From Corallococcus interemptor (GTDB lineage Bacteria; Myxococcota; Myxococcia; Myxococcales; Myxococcaceae): DNA of 64,000 nucleotides. The notes below the pieces were generated by a model that ran no database searches, was not told the origin of the DNA, and worked only from the letters and a program-made list of their open reading frames with translations. The stretch is from positions 1 through 64,000 of the forward strand of contig NZ_RAWM01000015.1 of NCBI RefSeq assembly GCF_003668875.1, in the 5' to 3' direction. The translations under genes were made by a program, and so were the position numbers. Below, piece by piece: positions 50,368 through 57,845 of this stretch; position 1 is the first letter of the stretch, and the number at the start of each line of letters is the position of its first letter.

Positions 50368-51698
50368 GCCCAGAGGTCCTGTTCCAGCGTGTCCAGCAGC
50401 GCCAGCGCCGCCTCCGGCGTGGGCATGCCCGCCAGCGTGATGATGCTCGCGTCGAGCGGCACCGCGACCTCCTCACGCAAGAGCGCCACCGCGCGCTTCT
50501 GCGCCTCGCGCAGCGTCTCGCGCTCCTCGGCGGACAGGCGCGGCCGGGCCCACTGGTCGATGTCCCACGACAGCGCCGCGTGCCGCGTCTCGTCCTCCGC
50601 GATGCGCACCATGGCCTGCCGCACCTCCAGGTCGCGCGCGTGCAGCGCCTGGTGATGCGCGAGCAGCGCGCCGTACGTCTCCCGCACGCAGCCCTCCACC
50701 GCGTTCTCCAGCGCCACGTCCACCAGCGAGCGCAGGGGCAGCTCCTCCACCACCGGACGCTGGGGCGTGCCTCCGAAGCGGCGCGCGATCCGCTCCGTCA
50801 CCTGCGCGTGCTGGACCTCCTCCATGGCGCTGCGGCGGGCCGCGTCCTGGAGGCCCACGTCCGCGCCGTGCAGCGCCAGTTCATCCCGCAGCCGCAGGAA
50901 GGCATGCACGGACGCCGCCTCCAGGCGGGCCGCGTCCGCGAAGTAGCTCCCCAGGGTCTCCGGGTTCTCGCAGGCCTCCGCGGCCTGCAGCCCCACGGGC
51001 CGCCGGCCAATGACGCAGTTGGGATCGCCCTTCTCCAGGATGTACTTCTCCAACTGCCTCACGTCTCCAGAGCGGGACACCCGCACCCGGTGCTGTGTGA
51101 GGTCCGTGCTGGCGCCGCACGAATGGCCCTGCGTGCCGATGACGTCGAAGCTGCCGTCCTTGTTCTGCTTCACGGCGCCGCGCTCCAACTCGTAGCAGCT
51201 CAGGTTGTAGCCCGCGGCGAAGGCCCGGAACGCGGCCTCCTCCACCGTGTCGATCGTGCCCAGCAGGTCCTGCACGGAGGGCTCGGTCGTATACGTCGTC
51301 ACGGTGTCGCCGGACGTCGTGAGCAGGAAGTACTCCTGACAGAAGTCAAAGCAGTCGCGATGGAAGCCCTTCGAGGTGCTCGCGTCCTCCACGGCCGTCT
51401 GACAGGCGGGGACGTCCGTGGCTGTCGCGCAGGCCTGTCCCGAGGACGAGCTCCCGAAGGAGCGCGCATCCTCCCACGGGACGTTGCTGTAGAAGCCCCG
51501 GAGCTGGACGAAGTCCTGCGCGGAAGAGAGCGTCAGGTTCCCGAACGACAGACGGTGCTCCTCACACGCGACCTGCGAAAAGCCCGTCAGGTCCGCGCTG
51601 TTCCCCAGGTTGACGCCACAGCCCGCCAGCACCAGCGGCGTGGCGAGCGACGTGCTCAGGGCCCGCGAGAAGAGACGGCGCAGTCGATGGATGTTCAA
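50364..51698 (-). CDS. Lipoprotein with C-terminal ferritin-like domain
   Basis: A 444-aa predicted lipoprotein (lipobox VLAGC near residue 27). Residues about 30-230 are the cysteine-containing domain shared with the next gene. Residues 250-440 form a ferritin-like four-helix bundle with paired metal motifs: LEAASVHAF, AMEEVQHAQ, AVEGCVRETY and RIAEDETRHA, that is Glu...ExxH twice, so a di-iron or di-metal site is likely. Similar ferritin-like proteins of Myxococcales are usually unnamed. A surface oxidase or metal-binding role is inference. Its upstream region carries a large hairpin. Confidence 0.8.
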   Translation of the reverse strand: MNIHRLRRLFSRALSTSLATPLVLAGCGVNLGNSADLTGFSQVACEEHRLSFGNLTLSSAQDFVQLRGFYSNVPWEDARSFGSSSSGQACATATDVPACQTAVEDASTSKGFHRDCFDFCQEYFLLTTSGDTVTTYTTEPSVQDLLGTIDTVEEAAFRAFAAGYNLSCYELERGAVKQNKDGSFDVIGTQGHSCGASTDLTQHRVRVSRSGDVRQLEKYILEKGDPNCVIGRRPVGLQAAEACENPETLGSYFADAARLEAASVHAFLRLRDELALHGADVGLQDAARRSAMEEVQHAQVTERIARRFGGTPQRPVVEELPLRSLVDVALENAVEGCVRETYGALLAHHQALHARDLEVRQAMVRIAEDETRHAALSWDIDQWARPRLSAEERETLREAQKRAVALLREEVAVPLDASIITLAGMPTPEAALALLDTLEQDLWA

Positions 51699-51752
51699 GG
51701 AGGCTCCCGGAAAGGACGTGTGCCCGGGACCTTGAGCAATGCGGATGCCAGA

Positions 51753-51797
51753 CGGCCTTCCGAGGCGAAGCCCCTGTCAGGGGGGCTCGGAAGGCCG
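51753..51797. terminator. Large hairpin between TetR gene and lipoprotein operon
   Basis: Outer stem CGGCCTTCCGAG / CTCGGAAGGCCG (12-bp perfect arms) encloses a second stem CCCCT-gtc-AGGGG. It lies after the stop of the leftward TetR gene and should end that transcript before the lipoprotein operon. Confidence 0.75.
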
Positions 51798-51830
51798 GGA
51801 GGGGCTCGGAAAATTGAGGGGGAACAGGAC

Positions 51831-52631
51831 CTAGGTGCCGCGCTTCCGGGCCGCGCCACGGCGTGCCCGGGGCCGTTCGATGAGCGCGGCCAGCCCGTCC
51901 AGGACGCGCTCCAGCCCGAACGCATAGGCGTGGTCCGGGTCATACGCGGCGCCATGGGCCTTGCCCGCCGCGGAGCCCACCCGGGACGCCAGCGGGTAGC
52001 GCTCCGGGTCGGACATGCGCGCGAGCAGGGGCGCGTTCGCCTCCCACCAGGCCCCGTCACCCATCCGTGACTCCAGCCGCGCGGCGCGCTGGTCCAGGGC
52101 CGCCCGGGCGGAGGACTCCACGAAGCCCAGCACGAACGTCAACGCCGCGTCCTGCGCCACGTCGTCCAGCCCCACGCCTTCCAGCGCCTGGAGCTCGTAT
52201 TCGTACTTCGCCATCTGCCCGGGCCCCAGGGGAGGCCGCGAGGTGGACACGTCCGCGAGCCAGGGATGCCGGGTGAACAGGGCCCGGTTGTCATGGGCCA
52301 CGGCCTCCAGCCTCGAGCGCCAGTCCGTCCCCTTCGGCTTGCGCCGGACCATGCCCGCATAGACGGTGTCGAGCATCACGTCGATGAGCTCCGCCCGCCC
52401 GGGCACGTACGTGTAGAGCGCCATGGGCGCGATGCCGAGCTTCCCCGCCAGCGCCCGCATCGTCACCGCGTCCAGCCCGCTCGCGTCCGCCAGCGCCACC
52501 GCCGCGTCCACGACGGCGCTGACCGTGAGCCCCTGCTTCGGACCCCGCTGACCTTGGGAAGGCCGGGAGTCCCGCCACAGCAGCTCCAGCGTCCGCGTGG
52601 GGTCTCCCATGCTGCTGCGATGCGATGCCAT
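51831..52631 (-). CDS. TetR family regulator (TetR_C-type ligand domain)
   Basis: A 266-aa regulator of the larger TetR type related to tetracycline repressors. After a 30-residue leader the HTH reads VALADASGLDAVTMRALAGK then LGIAPMALYTYVPGRAELID. The C-terminal domain has EYELQALEGVGLDDVAQDAA, the pattern of TetR_C_1. Start at the ATG after GGAAGAA; a second ATG seven codons later is possible. Divergent from the VOC protein gene, with a palindrome in the shared promoter. Ligand unknown; a small hydrophobic toxin is plausible. Confidence 0.87.
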   Translation of the reverse strand: MASHRSSMGDPTRTLELLWRDSRPSQGQRGPKQGLTVSAVVDAAVALADASGLDAVTMRALAGKLGIAPMALYTYVPGRAELIDVMLDTVYAGMVRRKPKGTDWRSRLEAVAHDNRALFTRHPWLADVSTSRPPLGPGQMAKYEYELQALEGVGLDDVAQDAALTFVLGFVESSARAALDQRAARLESRMGDGAWWEANAPLLARMSDPERYPLASRVGSAAGKAHGAAYDPDHAYAFGLERVLDGLAALIERPRARRGAARKRGT

Positions 52632-52658
52632 GCGCCGGATTCTTCCAACGCCGCCGCC

Positions 52659-52687
52659 TTGACGTGCAACTCCGTACGGCGTACGTA
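52659..52687 (+). promoter_or_regulatory. Promoter of the VOC gene with TetR-type operator inside
   Basis: TTGACG (52659-52664), 17-bp spacer, TACGTA (52682-52687). Within the spacer and -10 lies CGTAC-ggc-GTACG (52673-52685), extended by CT and AG on the outside. A repressor bound here would block the promoter. Confidence 0.65.
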
Positions 52688-52726
52688 GATTGGGTTTCCT
52701 GGAACCCGTGGTGAGGAGGACTACCC

Positions 52727-53128
52727 ATGCGAGTCACCGCTTCCGCCGTGTCCCTGAATGTCGATGACGTGGAGGCCTCGGCCTCCTTCCTGAAGCGCCA
52801 CTTCGGCTTCACGGAGGCGATGGCCGCGGACGGCTTCGTGTCCCTGGCCCGGCCCGACGTGGGCTTCAACGTCATCTACCTGCGCACGGGCCTGAAGACG
52901 CTCAAGCCGGAGTCCCTGAAGACGCGGCGGGCGGACGGGCTCATCGTCGCGTTCGTCGTGGAGGACATCGACGCGGAATACGCACGCATCCAGGCGGAGG
53001 GCGTGAAAATTTTGACGCCCATCGAGACGGAGGCCTGGGGCGAGCGCTACTTCCAGGTCGCCGACGCGAACGGCGTCATCGTCCAGCTCGTCCAGTGGAT
53101 GCACGCGCCGGGCGCCGCCGCTTCCTGA
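52727..53128 (+). CDS. VOC (glyoxalase/bleomycin-resistance) family protein
   Basis: A 133-aa protein with two beta-alpha-beta-beta-beta units of the vicinal-oxygen-chelate fold: SAVSLNVDDVEASASFLKRH then GLIVAFVVEDIDAEYARIQA and WGERYFQVADANGVIVQLVQ. Such proteins are glyoxalases, dioxygenases or drug-sequestering resistance proteins; no clear full metal-ligand set (H/E/H/E) is visible, since the first strand lacks the usual His, which favours a binding protein. GAGGAGG before the ATG. Likely controlled by the divergent TetR regulator. Confidence 0.85.
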   Translation: MRVTASAVSLNVDDVEASASFLKRHFGFTEAMAADGFVSLARPDVGFNVIYLRTGLKTLKPESLKTRRADGLIVAFVVEDIDAEYARIQAEGVKILTPIETEAWGERYFQVADANGVIVQLVQWMHAPGAAAS

Positions 53129-53203
53129 GCGCCAGGCACCCGGGCAGGTCGTCCGTCGCAAGGCCCCGGAGGCGACGCGCGAGGCAGCCAGGGCGTTTGC
53201 CGG

Positions 53204-54319
53204 ATGTCAGACCGGGTGGATAGCGTGCAGCTCATGCCGGACATCCGCCTGCCTGCCGAAGCGAAGTACAAGAACGAGCTGGACGCACTCGCCGCGCATG
53301 ACGACAAGCCCCGCCCACCGGGTTGGGCGCTGTCGCCGCGCGCGGTGGAGACGTACATCCTGGGCAGCCCCAAGCCCGTGGGGGGCGTGGCCATCACGCC
53401 CAAGTACGTGGGCGACAAGGGGCTCATCCAGGTGTGCATCGCGACGCTCGCGTCGGACCGCGCGCTGATGCTCGTGGGCGAGCCGGGCACCGCGAAGAGC
53501 TGGCTGTCGGAGCACCTGTCCGCGGCCATCAGCGGCACGTCCGCGCTCGTCGTGCAGGGCACGGCGGGGACCAGCGAGGACCACATCAAGTATTCGTGGA
53601 ACTACGCGCTCTTGCTCGCGCAGGGGCCCACGCCGGAAGCGCTGGTGCCGTCGCCCATCCTGCGCGCCATGCGCACGGGCAAGTTCGCGCGCTTTGAAGA
53701 AGTGACGCGCACGTCGCCGGAGATCCAGGACTCGCTCATCTCCATCCTGTCGGAGAAGCAGGTGTCCGTGCCGGAGCTGGGAGAAATCACGAGCGCCCAG
53801 CGCGGCTTCAACCTCATCGCCACCGCGAACACGCGCGACCGCGGCGTCAACGAGATGAGCGCCGCGCTCAAGCGCCGCTTCAACTTCGTCACCGTGCCGG
53901 TGGTGGAGGACCTGGAGCAGGAGATCCAAATCGTCACCAAGCGCGAGGCGGAGCTGCGCACGGACTACCAGGTGGGCGTGCCGCCGCCGGAGGAGCTGTC
54001 GCGCGTGCTGCTGACGCTCTTCCATGAGCTGCGCAAGGGCGTGACGAAGGACGGCAAGACGAAGGTGCGCACGCCGGGCGCGGTGCTGTCCACGGCGGAG
54101 GCCATCAGCGTGCTGTTCAACAGCTCCATCCTGGCGCAGCAGTTCGGCTCCGGGACGGTGACGTCGCACGAGCTGGCGGCGTCGCTGGTGGGCGCGGTGG
54201 TGAAGGAGCAGGAGGACGACGTGAAGGCGCTGCGCGAGTACATGGAGACGGTGGCCAAGGGGCGCACCGGCCCGTGGAAGGACCTGTACTCCGCGAGCAA
54301 GAAGCTCTTGAGGGGCTGA
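53204..54319 (+). CDS. MoxR-type AAA+ ATPase
   Basis: A 371-aa MoxR-family ATPase. Walker A is GEPGTAKSW near residue 91, followed by a Walker B-like FEEVTRTSPEIQDSLISILS, sensor ANTRDRGVNEMSAALKRRF and a C-terminal lid. The ATG at 53204 has no strong ribosome binding site; ATG at 53234 (MPDIRLPAEA) is an equal alternative. First gene of a four-gene set MoxR-DUF5682-VWA-SWIM, the same as E. coli yehL-yehM-yehP-yehQ. MoxR ATPases work as chaperones that remodel or insert metal into a target with a VWA partner. Confidence 0.88.
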   Translation: MSDRVDSVQLMPDIRLPAEAKYKNELDALAAHDDKPRPPGWALSPRAVETYILGSPKPVGGVAITPKYVGDKGLIQVCIATLASDRALMLVGEPGTAKSWLSEHLSAAISGTSALVVQGTAGTSEDHIKYSWNYALLLAQGPTPEALVPSPILRAMRTGKFARFEEVTRTSPEIQDSLISILSEKQVSVPELGEITSAQRGFNLIATANTRDRGVNEMSAALKRRFNFVTVPVVEDLEQEIQIVTKREAELRTDYQVGVPPPEELSRVLLTLFHELRKGVTKDGKTKVRTPGAVLSTAEAISVLFNSSILAQQFGSGTVTSHELAASLVGAVVKEQEDDVKALREYMETVAKGRTGPWKDLYSASKKLLRG

Positions 54320-56631
54320 TGGACCTGGCACTGCTCTCCCGGGTGCAGCACTTCCCGGTCCGTCACCACTCGCCGCGCACCACCGCGGTGCTCCTGAAGT
54401 GGCTGGAGCGCGTGAAGCCCTCCGTCGTCCTGGTGGAGGGGCCCTGCGACGCGACGGCGCTGGTGGACGTGCTGTGCGACGCGCAGACGCGCCCGCCCGT
54501 GGCCATCCTGGGCTACCGCACGGACGGCACCCCGTCCTCGTCGCTGTGGCCCTTCGCGGCGTACTCGCCGGAGTACCAGGCGCTGAAGTGGGCCCGGGCG
54601 AACGGCGCGCGGGTGGAGTTCATCGACATCCCGGTGGGCGTCAGCCTCGCGGTGGACCGCCAGGCGCCCGGCCTGGGCGTGGAGACGGAAGGGACGGAAG
54701 AGGGCACGGGCGTCCCCGACGAAGCGATGCCGCTCACGGAGGCGTTCGCGCGCTCGCAGGGGCACCGCTCCTTCGAGGAGTTCTGGGAGGCGTCCTTCGA
54801 GGCGCCGGACTGGAGCCCGGAGCAGTTCCGGCCGGTGCTCACCGCCTGGGCGGACGTGGTCAACGCGGGGCCCCGGCCGGGCTACCACCGCCAGCGTGAC
54901 GCCTTCATGGCGCGCAAGGTGCTGGAGGTGGTGGCGGGGGGCGTGGCGCCGGAGAAGGTGGCCGTCGTCGCGGGCGCGGCGCATACGGCGGCGTTCCTCG
55001 CGGGGGACGTGGATCCGAAGGAGGAGGCGAAGCTGCCCGAAGCCGGGCCGTGCGCGGTGACGGTGATTCCGTACAGCTTCCCGCGCCTGGCGGAGCAGCT
55101 GGGCTACGGCGCGGGCAACCGGGCGCCGCACTTCTACCAGAAGGCCCATGAGGCGAACTGCGACTTCCGGCGGGCCACGCTGGAGGTGCTGCTGGACTTC
55201 GCGGCGCACCTGCGGATGCGAGGCTTCTCCGCGTCGCTGTCGGACGTGCTGGAGGCGTACCGGCTGGCGGTGACGCTGTCGGACCTGCGCGAGAAGAGCG
55301 CGCCGGGCCTGGACGAACTGCGCGAGGCCACCGTGGCCACGCTGTGCCGCGGGGACGCGACGCACGTGGACAGCTTCCTGTGGAAGAGCGTCATCGGCCA
55401 CGAAGTGGGGCAGGTGGCGAGCCGCATCGGGCAGAACTCGCTCCAGGCGGAGTTCTGGCGCGAGGTGGGCGAGCGGCGGCTGCCGCGCACGGACAGCCCG
55501 GAGACGTTCAGCTTGAGGCTCAACAACCCGGTGGAGGTGGGCTCCTCCGTGTTCCTGCACCGGCTGCGCGTGGCGGGCATCCCGTACGCGTCGCTGTCCG
55601 GGACGGGCTCGTCGCGAAAGAGCAGCGCGGAGGGCGAGGCCGGTGGCTACGCGGCGCTCACCCGCGTGCGCGAGGCCTGGCAGGCGCAGTGGACGCCGTC
55701 CACGGACGTCGCGCTGGTGGAGAAGATTGTCCTGGGCGACTCGCTGGAGGCCGTGACGACGCGCGTGCTCCAGGAGCGGCTGACCCAGGCGAAGACGACG
55801 GCGGAGGCGGCGGACGTGCTGCTGGAGTCCGTCATCACCGGCTGCTCGCAGACGGTGGCCCAGGCGCTCAAGGTCTGTGACGCGCACGCGGCCACGGACG
55901 CGGACCTGCCATCGCTGGCGAACGCGGCGCGGGCGCTGTCGGGGCTGATGGCCTATGGCACCTCGCGCGCGCACTCGGACGTGGGTGACGAGGCGGTCGC
56001 GGCCCTGGGGGAGAAGACCTTCAACCGGGCGCTGTTGCGCGTGCGTGAGGCCAGCGCCTGCGCACCGGAGGGCGTGCCCCCGGTGCTGGACGCGCTGCGC
56101 ACGCTGCATGAAGTCGCGCTGTCCCAGCCTCGCGCGGACAAGGAGGGTTGGCTCGTGGAGGCGCGTGGGCTGATGGAGAGCCACGCGGTGCACCCGGCCA
56201 CGTCGGGGCTGGCCACGGGCCTGTTGTACCTGGCTCGCGAGCTGCCGGAGGCGGACGTGGCGCTGGAGGTGGGGCGGCGGCTGTCGGCGGCGGTGGAGCC
56301 CTCGGACGCGGCGGCGTACCTGGAGGGCTTCCTCCAGGTGAACGCGCTGGTGCTGGTGAAGAGCCGCGACGTGGTGAAGGCGCTGGATGACTTCCTCACC
56401 AGCGTGGAGCCGGAGCGCTTCCGGCAGACGCTGCCGGTGCTGCGCCGGGCGCTGGGCGCGCTGGGGGCCACCGAGCGCCGCTACCTGATGGAGAACGTGA
56501 TGGGCGTGCGCCAGCTGAAGGACAAGGGCCGCGCGGTGAAGGCGGTGCTGGAGGAGAAGGACAAGGCGACGCTGAAGGACCTGAGCGCGGACCTGGGCAA
56601 GGCCCTGGACGACCTGGACGACCTGCTATGA
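54319..56631 (+). CDS. DUF5682 family protein (YehM-like)
   Basis: A 770-aa cytoplasmic protein of the DUF5682 family. Distinct early blocks: VQHFPVRHHSPRTTAVLLKW, VVLVEGPCDATALVDVLCD, VAILGYRTDG, PFAAYSPEYQALKWA, then VAVVAGAAHTAAFL with a conserved His, a TraB/ChaN-like pattern that hints at a metal-dependent hydrolase fold. The C-terminal 450 residues are helical. The ATG overlaps the MoxR stop (TGATG). I infer it is the large subunit or substrate adaptor of the system; no activity is established for the family as far as I know. Confidence 0.8.
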   Translation: MDLALLSRVQHFPVRHHSPRTTAVLLKWLERVKPSVVLVEGPCDATALVDVLCDAQTRPPVAILGYRTDGTPSSSLWPFAAYSPEYQALKWARANGARVEFIDIPVGVSLAVDRQAPGLGVETEGTEEGTGVPDEAMPLTEAFARSQGHRSFEEFWEASFEAPDWSPEQFRPVLTAWADVVNAGPRPGYHRQRDAFMARKVLEVVAGGVAPEKVAVVAGAAHTAAFLAGDVDPKEEAKLPEAGPCAVTVIPYSFPRLAEQLGYGAGNRAPHFYQKAHEANCDFRRATLEVLLDFAAHLRMRGFSASLSDVLEAYRLAVTLSDLREKSAPGLDELREATVATLCRGDATHVDSFLWKSVIGHEVGQVASRIGQNSLQAEFWREVGERRLPRTDSPETFSLRLNNPVEVGSSVFLHRLRVAGIPYASLSGTGSSRKSSAEGEAGGYAALTRVREAWQAQWTPSTDVALVEKIVLGDSLEAVTTRVLQERLTQAKTTAEAADVLLESVITGCSQTVAQALKVCDAHAATDADLPSLANAARALSGLMAYGTSRAHSDVGDEAVAALGEKTFNRALLRVREASACAPEGVPPVLDALRTLHEVALSQPRADKEGWLVEARGLMESHAVHPATSGLATGLLYLARELPEADVALEVGRRLSAAVEPSDAAAYLEGFLQVNALVLVKSRDVVKALDDFLTSVEPERFRQTLPVLRRALGALGATERRYLMENVMGVRQLKDKGRAVKAVLEEKDKATLKDLSADLGKALDDLDDLL

Positions 56632-57845
56632 GCGTGGACCCCAAGGACCTGGAACCGAAGGACCGCGACGCGCTGTTGCGCTGGCGGCTGGCGCTGGGCC
56701 CGGAGGCGGAGAAGACGGGCTCGTGCCCCTCCTTGAGCGCGCTGGGCGCCAGCGCGGGCACGGTGGACCTGGAGGGCGACGACCTGGAGGGACTGGATGA
56801 CGCGCTGTCGTTCGTCTACGGCGAGCGCTCGGCCGGCAGGGGCGGCTCGAAGCCGTACCTGCCCAAGTGGCTGGGCGCGCTGCGCGACTTCTTCCAGGAC
56901 GACGTCATCGCGCTGGTGCAGAAGGACGCCATCGAGAAGAAGGGCCTCACCCAGCTGCTCTTCGAGCCGGAGACGCTGCCCTTCCTGGACAAGAACCTGG
57001 AGCTGGTGACGACGCTGGTGAGCGCCCGGGGGCTCATCCCGGAGCAGGCCAAGGACACCGCGCGCGCCATCATCCGGGAAGTGGTGGAGGACCTGCGCAA
57101 GAAGCTGGAGTCCCCGCTGCGCACGGCGGTGCTGGGGGCGCTGCGCCGGGACAGGACGAGCCCCATCCCCATCGCGCGCAACATCGACTGGCGCCGCACC
57201 ATCCGCTCCAACCTGAAGGGCTGGGACGCGGAGCGGAAGCGCCTCATCCCGGAGCGCTTCTACTTCTGGCCCAACCAGCGCCGTCACCATGAGTGGGACG
57301 TGACGCTGGTGGTGGACCAGTCCGGCTCCATGGCGGAGAGCGTGGTGTACAGCTCCGTGATGGCGGCCATCTTCGCGTCGCTGGACGTGCTGCGCACGAG
57401 CCTGGTGCTGTTCGACACGGAGATCGTCGACATGACGCCCGTGCTGGCGGACCCGGTGGAGGTGCTCTTCTCCGCGCAGCTGGGCGGCGGCACGGACATC
57501 AACCGGGCGGTGGCGTACGCGCAGGAGCACTACGTGCGCCGGCCGGAGAAGACGCTCTTCATCCTCATCACCGACCTGTACGAGGGCGGCAACGCCGAGG
57601 AGCTGGTGGCCCGCTTGAGGCAGCTGGTGGACTCGCGCTCCAAGGTGCTGTGCCTGCTGGCGCTGTCGGACAGCGGGCGGCCTTCGTATGACCACGCGAT
57701 GGCGGAGCAGCTCACCGCGCTGGGGATTCCGTGCTTCGGGTGCACGCCGCGCAAGCTGGTGGACGTGGTGGAGCGGGTGATGCGCAACCAGGACCTGGCG
57801 CCGCTGCTCGCGTCCGCCGACAAGAAGGGGGAGCGTCATGGCTGA
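56628..57845 (+). CDS. VWA domain protein (YehP-like)
   Basis: A 405-aa protein with an N-terminal helical region and a C-terminal von Willebrand A domain. The MIDAS is complete: DVTLVVDQSGSMAESVVYSS near residue 229 (DxSGS), GGGTDIN near 286 (T), and ITDLYEGG (D). Such VWA proteins bind metal and act as adaptors of MoxR ATPases. The ATGA overlap with the DUF5682 gene and 8-nt overlap with the next gene show tight coupling. Second of three accessory genes of the set. Confidence 0.88.
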   Translation: MSVDPKDLEPKDRDALLRWRLALGPEAEKTGSCPSLSALGASAGTVDLEGDDLEGLDDALSFVYGERSAGRGGSKPYLPKWLGALRDFFQDDVIALVQKDAIEKKGLTQLLFEPETLPFLDKNLELVTTLVSARGLIPEQAKDTARAIIREVVEDLRKKLESPLRTAVLGALRRDRTSPIPIARNIDWRRTIRSNLKGWDAERKRLIPERFYFWPNQRRHHEWDVTLVVDQSGSMAESVVYSSVMAAIFASLDVLRTSLVLFDTEIVDMTPVLADPVEVLFSAQLGGGTDINRAVAYAQEHYVRRPEKTLFILITDLYEGGNAEELVARLRQLVDSRSKVLCLLALSDSGRPSYDHAMAEQLTALGIPCFGCTPRKLVDVVERVMRNQDLAPLLASADKKGERHG

